DNA of 64,000 nucleotides. Origin: Panicum virgatum (lineage: Eukaryota > Streptophyta > Magnoliopsida > Poales > Poaceae). The notes under the pieces were generated by a model, which had not been told where the DNA came from, did no database searches, and saw only the letters and a list, made by a program, of their open reading frames with translations. Positions within the stretch are counted from its first letter, which is position 1, and the number at the start of each line of letters is the position of its first letter. Below are positions 9,063 through 19,601 of this stretch, piece by piece. The DNA lies in contig NC_053139.1 in the NCBI RefSeq assembly GCF_016808335.1, forward strand, positions 19,344,782 through 19,408,781, in the 5' to 3' direction. The translations under genes and the position numbers were made by a program.

Positions 9063-10943
9063 TCAAGTCTCCTTTGGAACCCACACCATTTGAGGCCCCT
9101 TCATATTGATGATGACATCCTTGGGCACCCAAATGGGGTGGTTCCAACTCCTTTCTTGCTTCCCAACCTTATGAGCAACCACCTTGCCATTTGTTTTCTT
9201 CTTGATCACATAGGAGTTGCTATTGCTTTTGTTCCTCCGGTTGGGCTTGGTGTAGATGAGAGAACTTTTGATTGTAAGGTTCTTCTTGTTTTTCTCATCC
9301 GAAAACTTTTTCCTTGGTTGAGGACACTTGTTGGACTTGTGGCCTTCTTTGTGGCACTTAGAGCAAGTCACGGTGGACCCCTTCTCAAGCTTTTTCACCA
9401 TGTTCTCACGGTTATCTTGAGAAGGTTGGACATTGCTCTCCATGCTTTTGCCCTTCAATCTATACAAGTCCTTCATGAGCCTTTCCACGTCTTGCTTGAG
9501 CTCATCATTCTCCTTGGCAATGAGATCATCACATGATTCTACAATAACATTCTCATTGCATTTCTCATTGCAAGGGTTAGAGCAAGAATCATCAATTAAA
9601 TCAATGCAAGAAGTTGAAGCATCTACCCTAGAGATATGAATTACACAAGAGATAGTTTGCTTCATTTCCAAAGAATCATTAGTATCATTAATGCTCTCAA
9701 ATTTTAATTTGAGCTCTTCATGCTCCTTGCTAAGCAAATTGAATTTGCACATCAAATTTTCAAAGTTTGTAGCAAGAGAAGCATTTAGATTTTTGAGAGC
9801 ACTAAGGTTTTTAATTTCTTTTGATTGTTTCTTAATGACTTTTTGGTACTCATGAACAAGGTCAAGAAGTTCATCAATTGAAGGAGAATCGGAGTCATCA
9901 TCACTTACATCGCTCTCCATACCTTTGGCCATAAGGCAAGTGTTTGATGATGATCCGAAGTTGGTGCGGGTGGTGAATCTCTTGCTTGATTCATTGTTTG
10001 AGCTAGCACTTGATTCTTCACCACCACTAACCCATTCACCAAATATGGCAAATGATTCATGCTTGGGCTTCTTCTCCTTCTTTTGCTTGTTCTTTTTGAA
10101 CTTCTTCTCAACCTTCATAAGTTGATGGTGAGGCCCATCTTTGAGGAAGACCACATACCCCATGGTGTTGATTTTCTTCAAGCATTTGTTCATCTTCTTT
10201 ACATGCTTGTAGAGGTTGGGGTGCATTGGCTCTTGATCATCACTTGAGGAGCTTCTTGCTTCCTCTTCTTCCTCATCACTTGAGCTACCTTTGATGGCCA
10301 TCTTCTTCAACTTTTTGACTTGCTTGCATGCAAGTGCGCTTTGTGTTGGTGAAGAAGGTGGCGCTCTTGGCTTGATATCATGGCGTAGCTCATGGGCGAT
10401 CACCTTGTTGAGGACTTTGTTTGGTGTCATTGTTGTGAGATCTTTCTCATATAGAATTGTTGTCACCAAATCATAGTCTGGCCTTCGAAGTGAGTGAAGG
10501 ATCTTGCGAATGAGTTCTAAATCTTCAATTTTCTTCACATCTAAAGAATTAATCTCATTCACAAGAATATTCAACCGTGAGTACATAGTTTCGGCATTTT
10601 CATGATCAAATTGCTTGAAACTGTTAAGTCTATCAATGAGAACATGATATTTTTCATTTGCAACATCTTTTGTGCCTTCATGGTTCTCACTAATAGTTTT
10701 CCATAAGACATTAGCATTTTCGCAAGCAAACACACGGTTGAACACATTTTCACTAAGAGAGTTTAAAATAGCACACTTGGCTATAGCATCATATTGCTTC
10801 TCTTGTTGACTATTGCTTTTAGTTCCTTCACTAGTAACTCTCCAAACATTTAGGCCCTTTGCTTGGAGGTGTGATTGCATAAGAATCTTCCATCGTTGGA
10901 AGCCCGTGCCATCGAAACGTGGAGGAGGTCCTAGAGAATCCAT
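9063..10943 (-). CDS. gag: E4 Gag, Sirevirus/copia type
   Basis: An uninterrupted frame of 626 codons starting MDSLGPPPRFDGTGFQRWK. The N-terminal half is the copia gag domain (UBN2-type; WRVTSEGTK, then MYSRLNILVNEINSL and DYDLVTTILYEKDLTTMT, residues about 1-200). A Ser/Asp/Glu-rich linker follows, then a long heptad-rich coiled coil around residues 350-440 (for example KKQSKEIKNLSAL) and a CCHC zinc knuckle CSKCHKEGHKSNKC near residue 535. It ends MVWVPKET, just before where protease would begin in full Sireviruses. Gag would package the element RNA. Sirevirus Gag coiled coils are known to bind dynein light chain LC8; whether this one does is unknown. The frame is open despite about 2.6% LTR divergence, which suggests the Gag may be under selection or young. 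Confidence 0.9.
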   Translation of the reverse strand: MDSLGPPPRFDGTGFQRWKILMQSHLQAKGLNVWRVTSEGTKSNSQQEKQYDAIAKCAILNSLSENVFNRVFACENANVLWKTISENHEGTKDVANEKYHVLIDRLNSFKQFDHENAETMYSRLNILVNEINSLDVKKIEDLELIRKILHSLRRPDYDLVTTILYEKDLTTMTPNKVLNKVIAHELRHDIKPRAPPSSPTQSALACKQVKKLKKMAIKGSSSDEEEEEARSSSSDDQEPMHPNLYKHVKKMNKCLKKINTMGYVVFLKDGPHHQLMKVEKKFKKNKQKKEKKPKHESFAIFGEWVSGGEESSASSNNESSKRFTTRTNFGSSSNTCLMAKGMESDVSDDDSDSPSIDELLDLVHEYQKVIKKQSKEIKNLSALKNLNASLATNFENLMCKFNLLSKEHEELKLKFESINDTNDSLEMKQTISCVIHISRVDASTSCIDLIDDSCSNPCNEKCNENVIVESCDDLIAKENDELKQDVERLMKDLYRLKGKSMESNVQPSQDNRENMVKKLEKGSTVTCSKCHKEGHKSNKCPQPRKKFSDEKNKKNLTIKSSLIYTKPNRRNKSNSNSYVIKKKTNGKVVAHKVGKQERSWNHPIWVPKDVIINMKGPQMVWVPKET

Positions 10944-11057
10944 CCTTTCCCCCTAAGAGAGCTAACTCACTAGGCGGTGAAGCCTACCGATCTAATGAGC
11001 TGGTAAACACAAATTTGCCAATAGAATTGGCTTTGTTTGTGAGACAAGTGAGTCCCG

Positions 11058-11068
11058 GCTCTGATAAC
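11058..11068 (-). other. E4 primer-binding site (initiator tRNA-Met type)
   Basis: On the minus strand GTTATCAGAGC follows the 5' LTR after a short spacer. The usual initiator tRNA-Met complement is TGGTATCAGAGC, so there is about one mismatch. 10944-11057 is the short gag leader. Confidence 0.8.
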
Positions 11069-11071
11069 AAT

Positions 11072-12447
11072 TGAAAGCGATCGGGTGCTCTAGCCTAAGA
11101 GGGGGAGGGGGTGAATTAGGCACTCTAAAAACTTAGACCTATGGCTCCAACTAGTTTGCACAAAACATAAACTAAAACATGCTATCTAGATGTGCAACTA
11201 GGTTGTTCTAGTGTGAAAACCCCTATCCCAAAAGAGTTTAGCAACCTATAGCCTTTCCTATCAAGAAACTATTCTATGAAAGTAAAGGCACACAAATTGC
11301 TAGTATGAAATGTGGAAGCTTAAGGAGCGGGATAAGAGATAGCAAACTCTTGACGCGGGTGTTTATCTCGTGGTTCGGTTAGCCACAAAGGCACACCTAC
11401 ATCCACGTTGTTGTAGCACTCACTAAGAGTATTGCTACTCGGCCACCAAGTCTCTTCCGTGAACACAATCACGGTCACCTTGGCCCCGGGTTCCACTAAG
11501 GAGCTTCTCCACAAAGGATGGGGGTCTCCACGTCCCCTGCACAAAGATGTCGTCGCCGCTCCACACCAAGTCGGAGGGTCGATGACGTTGCCGGCGAGCT
11601 TCACGCTCCAAGGTGCCGGCGCACCAAGCTCTTGTTTTGGTTCGCTAAAGAACCACAGCACAAAGGCTCTAAGCCTTGCAAACTCACTCACTAAGAGCTA
11701 ATCCTTTACACAACACTCTCAAAGTGTGCTAAGGGCTAAGGATATGATCTTGATGCTTTTGTATGGCTTGGAGATGTTCTTGGGTGTGTGTGGGATGTCC
11801 AGCAACTCTAGCAATCTTCAAATGGCTGGGGTGAGGCGTATATATAAGCCACCAAGTCTTGTAGCCGTTGCTCCAACGGTCAGCAGAAAATCTGCGTACC
11901 ACCAGAAGAACCGATGCCTCTTGGCGGGGTAGCGTCGGTTCATCCGGTCACTCATAACATGAAGTAGCCGTTGAACTCCTGACAGTTGACGCAGTGACCA
12001 CCGGTTGAACCGATACTTTGCACCGATGCTTCACCGGTTCAACCGGTGCTGAAGGAATCTTCTCCTGGACGCTGATGTTATTACACCGGTGGTATGCACC
12101 GATGCCCCATCGGTTGGACCGGTGCTGAAGAAACTTCTCCTGGGCACTTGACATCGTCTCTGGTACAAAGGACGGCCAATGCACCGATGCTCTTTCTTGG
12201 ACCGTCGGTTCAACCGGTGCCTGTAGGCTGACTTGGCTTTGATTGCATCCTGTACCAAACATCATGGCGTCTGTTCTTCCGACTACCATCGGGCCTTGCT
12301 ATGCCTATCTTCTCTTTCTCTTTGTCATCACTTGAACCTAAATGCCTGAGAATGATCATCTTAACAATCATATTAGTCCAAGTGTTGTGTTGTCATTTGA
12401 TCACCAAAATCACTCGAAATGGCATAAATGGTGCCATATTCATTACA
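11072..12447 (-). repeat. E4 5' LTR
   Basis: Same length as the other E4 LTR, with TG...CA ends and the same palindromic ACCGGT cluster (about 11995-12220). TATA-like motif around 11838-11848 on the minus strand. It drives transcription toward lower coordinates, into gag. Confidence 0.92.
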
Positions 12448-12878
12448 CCTATGCACTGGATATACAAGCAATACAAGAGATATGACCAAAAGGCCTAGCA
12501 CATGGATTAAAGGACCCATCTACAGCACTTACCGAGATCTTTTGGCCTGAAGCACCACTATGGACTTCATGCACCCTTTGATCAAGATGTCGGTGAAACG
12601 GGAGGCCAAGACATGCCAATCCTAGGCTGGCCAGCCTAGGAGAGGCCAGCCAACCTACAAAAGTTCTACTTAAGACCGACGCAACCATCCACCGCCACCT
12701 AGAGAAGATCAGGTGCGTCCACAAGAAGGTTGGCGCCAAATGGAGTAGGCCGACCAGCCTAGGAGAGGCCGGCCGGCCCCACTTTGTAGCCTCTCGGCCT
12801 CAGCTTTGGCGTGGAAGTTAAGCACAACCGCCACAAAAGCGTACAACTGACGCTCGGCCAAATACCGACCTTGGAGCA

Positions 12879-12888
12879 CTATAAATAG
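12879..12888 (+). promoter_or_regulatory. Predicted TATA box of the E3 LTR
   Basis: CTATAAATAG, followed by a C/T-rich leader (TTCTCTTTTCTCTCTTTTAC near 12926), the usual look of a plant LTR core promoter. Predicted from sequence only. Confidence 0.55.
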
Positions 12889-13446
12889 AGAGCAACACCC
12901 TCACTCTCAAGACACACCAAGGAGTTCTCTTTTCTCTCTTTTACTTTCTAGAGTAGGTTAGATAGTCTGGGACTTAGAGTTGAGTCGAGCATGTCTCGAG
13001 ATTTTGGAGTCATCATCGGAAATCGGTATAAGCTCTTCTATCTTTTCCTTCGACATTTATCAATATAAGTTATCTTCTTTATCTTTTTGAGTCAGCTTTA
13101 CATTCCGCATTTATTTATCTTTTGAAGTTATCATGCTCGAGTGTGGATGTAATTACTCTAGCTTAGGCTTTGTATTTATCTTGTTTATCGAGATTCTTAC
13201 CTTACGGGTTTTCTCGCTCGGATTAGGGAGCTCAAATCAGTTCCCTAGGTTGAGGGGGATTTCCTTTGTCCGCGGCAAGAGAAATCCTAACATCGAGTAC
13301 GGACGTGGTGTCTGAGCTTAGTGTTAGCTAGAAAGTTTGTTCCACCCCACGGGGCCCCTGTGGTAGGCGGTAGGTGGTGACAGCTCTATCCGTCTTTTAT
13401 AGTCCACCACGTTCGGGTGCTTTCATAGCAGAAGTTGCTGACTGCC

Positions 13447-14676
13447 TGTTGGTACTTTGTAACGTCACGAATAAATCCGCAAGCGCACGGATATCGCTGT
13501 AGCTTTCACCCAAGGGTATGCCAGGGTATCGTATCCACTGGAGAATGTGAGTACGCTATCTACGGGTTCAGGCTCATCCAAGGATACACAAGCCGGTGTA
13601 GGAGAGACTAGAAAGAGAGGACTTTCTAAGATCTAGAATCTATGTTTAGAAGAAGATATCACGTCGCCGCTATACTTCGAGCTACTGGTTTCGACCGGCT
13701 TATACAAGCCGATAGCTCCAATAATACGTGCTCTATCCAATATCCGAACATGGAGGATTACAAGGGCTCGAACAGGGCTATCACCACCTGCCGGCTACCT
13801 CTACAAACCATGGGACTATCAAACAATTGAGTGGTATAGTCCAGCCTAGACACCACATCTACGCTTTTCCCTACTAACCTTAGCCCTGGCTAAGAATTGC
13901 CTTTTCTATCCGGGGTCTTAAGCTAAGATCAAATGCTACTCTCTAAGCATACACATCAACTTATATAGGAAGAGATGATAGCTTGCAATCTAAACTCTAA
14001 TTCTATATAAGAAAGTCTTGAACACTCACAACCGAATAAGCATCCGTCGAGGTACAAGCGGAGAAGAGTGCCGACAAACCCGGCACTTCTTCCGACTCCT
14101 CCTCACTCTCCTCCTCTTCTTCTACACCTCCTCGACTTCCTAAGCATCTAGGATGAAGGCCTCAAACTCCAAGGGAGAAAGGTGAGTTAAGTTGTGTTGT
14201 GCTGTGTGTTCATTCCTTCAACCCCCCCTTTGTATTTATAGGAGGGAGCCACGGCCAAGGGGAGTGCATTCTGCAGCTAAGCCTCTCCAAACCGCCTTAA
14301 GCATCCAATGGTGAGCCTCCACGTGGAAGGTTTGAGGTGGTGGGGCCCACGGGCTGGTCGGCCGACCACCCTATGTGCCCCAACGACCTCGGCCTTCCTC
14401 GGTTGGGTTGTGTTATGGGCCCACATGTCATTGGCACTGGTCTTGGCTTCTGGTATGTCAGTTTCTTGCTCTGGGGGGCCCTCTAATCCATGTTGTGACA
14501 CGTGTCGTGTTCTGATTCGCTAGAATGTCGTGTCTTGGATCATGCCACACCATTATGCTTCATAATTAGCTAAAAATCACCAGCACACATTCTAGAACAT
14601 CATCTGTGAAACTCGTTAGTATATAAGTCTATCCTAGCATTTATTCCACATTATGGTTCAGTTTTGTGTAGGAGTT
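13447..14676 (-). repeat. E5 3' LTR, main part
   Basis: It continues at 31940-31974 once E6 and one GGAGT copy are removed, giving about 1265 bp. On the minus strand the core promoter shows TATAAATACA (plus 14231-14240) and the self-complementary GGTCGGCCGACC (14356-14367). The last ~130 bp (13447-13575) match the LTR ends of E8 in reverse orientation. No gene. Confidence 0.85.
14231..14240 (-). promoter_or_regulatory. Predicted TATA box of the E5 LTR
   Basis: Reads TATAAATACA on the minus strand, in the same setting as CCTATAAATA in the E8 LTR (51237-51246). Confidence 0.55.
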
Positions 14677-15465
14677 GATGAGGACATCCCAACCGTGCAT
14701 GATACTTCAAATGTCAACAATTCACCATCCAACATCAAAGATACAAATCAATGGCCACTTACAAGACGTCATGCCAAGAAACTACAAGAGTAGGTGAATT
14801 CATTCCTAACTGATTGTGCTTTTATGACTTCTAAGGATCTTATACTACCTAAATGTTCTACATTGGTTGTGCTTAGGTGTACACATGAAGAAAACCACAC
14901 TAGATTGGACCCAAAAGAGCACTAGATCAGATCAGACCACCAGTTCGGACCACTAAAAGAAACAGGTATAACTTTTGATTCTTGGAAGATATGAGGGCTC
15001 ATGAGTACTCATTGGAAAGCTTATTAAGTCTAATTTCCAACCCAGGAAACCTCACATCTTTTAGACTCACTAATAAAAAGTTATCATCAAAATACTTAAG
15101 ACTGGTCAGAAGGTCAAGAGTCTGCTTGAGGATTTATTTTTGCTCAAATCCCAGTGCAAGACTGTAACGTTCTACAATGTTTCATGATGCATGTGGCTCA
15201 TTCCTGGAAAGCTTGTCAAGTCTAGTTTCACACCCAACAAATGGCTCATCATTTCGACTTCCGAGGAAGGAGTAATGATCATATTACTGTAGACTGCTCA
15301 GAAGCTGAAAGGAAGCGCGTAGGAATTGAAGACCATCTCGTGAATGCTTCACCAGTTGGCCTTCCACCTTCCAACATGGAGACTTCAGTTCATACCTATC
15401 TAGAAGGGTTATTCCTAGTATAAATATCTCGTATATATACTTAGGAGAGAACCTTTGATCATTTG
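14677..15465 (+). repeat. E6 5' LTR, left piece
   Basis: Matches the first ~790 bp of the 3' LTR at 30789-31576 with scattered substitutions. Interrupted after ATTTG (15461-15465) by E7 and resumed at 24387 with ATAAACTGAAATTG; the paralogous uninterrupted junction is at about 31570-31590. Confidence 0.9.
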
Positions 15466-18400
15466 TGTAACACCCTAATTTAAAATCTAGCATTTAATAA
15501 TAAATTTAATTGGCTTTATTTAAATTTGTAAGGTTTATTGTGTTTAGACTGGCATTTAATCTAATTTTTGATTCACAAGTAATTAAAATTTTGTCTAAGT
15601 TTAAATATGTTTGTGCATTCATGCTGGTGCATAGTTTTATTTGATTGAGTGTGGTTTGAATTCAAATTCAAACTTGAATTCAAATTCAAACTTGGATTCA
15701 AATAGTGTTAGTTTGGTTTGAAATAGGAAAAAGAATAGAGGAAAGGAAATAGAAAAGAGAAGGAAACTAAACCAAACCCAACCCAACACCCAAACCCTCA
15801 GCCCAGCCGGCCCAAAACTCCCTAGGCCCGCGCTCCATCTCTCTCTGGGCCTTTCCCCTTTTCTTTCCCCGGCCCAGCAGACCCGCGCTGCAGCCCACGC
15901 CCGCGTTCTGCTCAGCCGCGTCGCCCTTCCCTCCCTCTGACCCGCCGGCCCCGCATGTCAGCCTCCACCCGCACGCCGCTCGTGCGTCGCCCGCTCGCCC
16001 ACGGTCCGTCGCTCTCGTTGCCAGCCCGGGCCCGCTTGTCATCGCCTTCCTCCTGTTTTCCCCACGCATACTGGCTCTGCTCCTCTCTGCTCCGCCCGCT
16101 TTGGCCGACCTTGCTCCGTGGACCACTCCACCCAGTGCTCGCGCATGGACCCACTGGACCTCCCCGAGCACTCCTCCCTTCCAGAAGCTTCCCCACCGAG
16201 CCTAGAATGACGCCAAGCCGTCTCCCCGATCCGCTTCTTGCGCGCACGGAGTCAATCCCGTAATTCTCGCGCGGCTTTCCAACCATGGCACGCCCTCCCA
16301 GGATCACCGGCAAGCTCCTTTAAACGCATCCCCGGCCTTCCCTGAGCCGCACATGCCCACCTTTCGCCGCCCCAAACCCTCGCACCACCTCCGCCGTGCT
16401 CCGCCACGCAGAACACCCCTGCGCCACCGCGGCCACGTTGCTCCGCTACCCCCAGCCCCACCAGAGCAGCACAGCGGCCTCGCCTCGATGCCAGGAGTGA
16501 CCCCGAGACCTCCTCCCACGACCCCGGACCTCGCCATCGCCGGAATCGTGCCCTGTCCACCGCAGGCGAGCAAGCTGCACCGCCGCAATTGCTCGCCGCC
16601 GGTGCCTCTCCTGCCGCGTTGACCCATCTTCCGCGTTCGCAGATCAACCACGAAGCTTCACGTGTGATCCAGGAGCTCGGAGGCGCACTCCACCATCCCG
16701 GACCCCGAGCGCCGCCCGCGACTCACCGCCGGTCAACGACGCCAACCCCCCTGCACGGCCTCCCCGTCCGACTTGCACCCTCGGTGAGCTACACCCCAAC
16801 TCCTTGATCCCTTTGTGCCAGTTCCCGTAGCCCGTAGCCCCTGGAAACCCATTAACGCCGCTCGCCAGCGATGTCACGCCACGCGGACCCGCCCCGGCCA
16901 TCGATTCCACCTCCACAGGCCTCCCCGAGCCCCGCTTAGGCCACAGGTAGATCACGCATGTCGTATAGGCCAACCCAGAACCAGACCCGGGTTGATTTGG
17001 CCCCTGGAACACCAGTTTCGAGCCTCTCCGATGAGGCGCCACCGCGGGAACGGGTTTCCCGGCGACCAGCGCCACCGCCGTCGACCCCCTTTCCACCTGT
17101 TCCGTCCGATTTGTGTTTGACGCGGAGGATTAGAACGCCGTAACGGTTAGATCCGAGCCGCCAGATCCAGATCCGACAGCCGAGGATCACGCGTACCCCT
17201 TCGGCCTGGCACAATTATTAAAGAGCCCCTCAGCTTTTCTATATTCAACCCGCAGTCCGCGCCCGTTCAAAAGTATTTGCAGTTTGGCCCAAAATTTGGC
17301 ACGGACCCCCCTGAGTTTCTTTAAATTAGAACCTGCCATCCACTCTTGGCAGTTTTGCATGTTAGACCCTAGAACTAATGTTTATTTACATTTAGGTCCT
17401 CGGTTTTTGCAGAAAACCCCCGGAAACTCTATTTTTCTTACAATTAAGCCCCTGGATCTTGTTTTAGGCCTAGTTTTCGCGTTCTAGCTCCGTTTTAGGC
17501 GTTCTTTCTGTCCACGCAATCGTTGTAACACGTAGAATAGTTCTAGCCTAGTTTTGTTTGCTGTTTTCATGTATTGTTGTACTGTTTTTTTAGTTTTTGC
17601 TATTGTTTGCATGTATGTTTATGTTGTGTATTGTTTTTGGCCATGTGTTCGTGAGTAGACGTTGATCCATCTGAGGAGCCCCAGTACCAGTACCCAGAGC
17701 AGCCATCTTTAGATCAGTTTGAGCAGTAGCAGGAGCAGTTTGAGGAAGGCAAGTATAACATGAACAACACCTATCACTTTTAAATACATTTTCATACTGT
17801 ATTTTAATACTGTATGCCTATAAGGATTTTCTAGCCACTTTATATCCTTTATATATATATATATCCCTTGGGTTGCATTTTGGTTAGTTGTGCTAGGTGC
17901 CGCGCTATAACACACTTGGTCCTTTTTAATTAATTTGATTAATGGAATATGCAACTTAATTCTGGGAGTGGCCCGTTTGAGTGGCTCACGTCTTGTTAAA
18001 AATTGGTTTGTCTAGAAACTTGGTTTAGGGGGCTCGCACTGTGTTATGTGCTAGCTACTCTCCATAAGGACTGTACGTCATTAGAGCGACAACCTGGGAC
18101 AACCGCGCAACCACAAGACTGGAATGGGACGGTCTTGGCTTACTAATTAGGTCATTTTGGTTCGGGAGTAACTTACCGACGGGGCAGGAGGGGTGGTGAG
18201 CTTCAATGGTCCCTGCGCTACGAGGCTTGATCTGCGTACCCCCTCGAGGTGGGCCCCATCGTTGCGGAGCCTGAATCCTTAGCAGTTACACCTTACCAAC
18301 ATGATCCTTTGTAACGGCCTCATAGTGAGTTTGCTAGTCATCTCACCTAAGGAAGTGTGATGAACAACTAGCGTAGCTCATGACTTGTGGGTAAAGATGT

Positions 18401-19026
18401 GCAACCTCTGTAGAGTGTAAAACTGGTATACTAGCCATGCTCACGGTCATGAGCAGCCCAGATCCTCCTTTTGATTAGTGGGGTTACCTTGGTGGTTTCG
18501 GTTTGGTTCTCAGTGGTTCATGGTTAATTTTGATTAATTACTATGTAACTGGGTTTTATGGTAATTCATCAACTTGTAGTAAATAGCTTTAATAAAATTT
18601 TGCCAAGATTAAAAGCTAATGCAGTTGAGTCAGCCAATCTTAGAGCCTCATAGTTTGTGTTATACTTGTTGAGTACGAGTTGTGTACTCACTCTTGCCTC
18701 CTCTATACTTTTTCCTCTTGTTCTTTTGGGGACACTCTACTGCTGCTCAGTTCCTGCCGACGCGAGAGAGTTCATTCAATCTCCCAGTCGACATCCCTAT
18801 GGCACCCAGCTTCCGACGAGTCTTCGTATATGTTTTACGCTTCCACATACTCTGTATTAGATATTTTTGTCATTAATGTAATAAATAACATTCATACTCA
18901 TTTTATTATATCTTTTATGTGATATGTGCTGTGATATACTGTTCATTCTGTTGTATATATGTGTGACTTGATCCTGGCACGTATATGATTGCTCGGTTTA
19001 TGTCCTTTTATAAATCGGGTGTTACA
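15466..19026 (+). repeat. E7 5' LTR
   Basis: It holds an AT-rich first 300 bp with a short GAATTCAAATTCAAACTT repeat (about 15657-15703), a strongly GC-rich block (15770-17210) in which several long chance ORFs appear on both strands, and an AT-rich 3' part. The same architecture is present in reverse in E10. No gene is supported in these 3.5 kb. Confidence 0.88.
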
Positions 19027-19029
19027 GAG

Positions 19030-19041
19030 TGGTATCAGAGC
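19030..19041 (+). other. E7 primer-binding site (initiator tRNA-Met)
   Basis: TGGTATCAGAGC, a perfect match to the common plant retroelement site complementary to the 3' end of initiator tRNA-Met, 3 bp after the LTR end. The leader 19042-19601 has no ORF that I would support. Confidence 0.92.
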
Positions 19042-19601
19042 TATATCGACTGTAGGACGAAAGCCTAGATAGAACTGGTCGAGTTTTAGGTCTTCTTCTC
19101 TCTAAACCTTGTCTGCTGAAACTATCTTGCTATTATATTCCTTGAACTCTGAGACTTTTACTCGTCTTTACCTTGAATCTTCTCTATAGAATTAGTTTCT
19201 GTAGATTTTGGCCTGAAGTAAGTCGTCTGACCATCATAGGTGTAAGCTAAATGACCCCCTTTATAATGATGCGATAGAACATTCTGCGACGCGTTGTGGT
19301 TAGTCGAGTCGTATGTTAAACTCGGCTAAGTTGTGAAATTTGTATGCTTGTTATTATGCTACATGTTTGATTTGGATTTTTGAATGATTACATAGTTTAG
19401 TAGTTAAATTTTGTTTAATGAAAATTAGTTTTAAGTTAAAGTTAATTAATTAATAAAATGAGATAGATCGTTGGGGGTAAAACCATCCATTCTGTCCTGT
19501 CTACTTTATCATGCCCAAGTTTTCTTGCAGAAAAATATCGTACCCATCTGAATTTATTTCTGCAATATCCTTACTCATGAAATCTTTTGTCCAAAAATCA
19601 G

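Larger units (their letters stand above)
6240..12447 (-). mobile_element. E4: complete gag-only Sirevirus-like LTR element
   Basis: Two LTRs of 1376 bp each (6240-7615 and 11072-12447) with TG...CA ends are flanked by the 5-bp duplication CCTAT (6235-6239 and 12448-12452). The order on the minus strand is 5' LTR (right), PBS at 11058-11068, one gag ORF, a non-coding stretch with repeated polypurine motifs, PPT at 7616-7630, 3' LTR. There is no protease, integrase, RT or RNase H. It therefore fits the TR-GAG type of non-autonomous element and needs enzymes from a full Sirevirus. The LTRs differ at roughly 35 positions by eye (about 2.6%). Confidence 0.92.
6153..13446 (+). mobile_element. E3: Tat/Athila-like LTR fragment, split by E4 and cut by E5
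   Basis: The sequence resumes cleanly across E4: 6153-6239 joins 12453-13446 once E4 and one CCTAT copy are removed. The right part resembles the LTRs of E5 and E8 in plus orientation. It shares the block around GTGGTGTCT, then GGTAGGTGGTGACAG, then TCCACCACRTTCGG. A TATA box CTATAAATAG is at 12879-12888. Palindromes CAAGCCTAGGCTTG (about 6154-6167) and a 20-bp perfect one at 12621-12640 occur here. Neither true terminus is seen; the right side is interrupted at 13446 by E5. No gene is present. Confidence 0.6.

Noticed and set aside
9024..9536. 170-codon plus ORF
   Set aside because: Antisense shadow of the E4 gag zinc-knuckle and coiled-coil region.
15767..17214. Several ORFs of 90-150 codons on both strands
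   Set aside because: GC-rich centre of the E7 5' LTR; low-complexity P/R/A/G composition, no start context or homology.
19030..19041. tRNA-like sequence TGGTATCAGAGC
   Set aside because: A primer-binding site after an LTR, not a tRNA gene; no cloverleaf around it.
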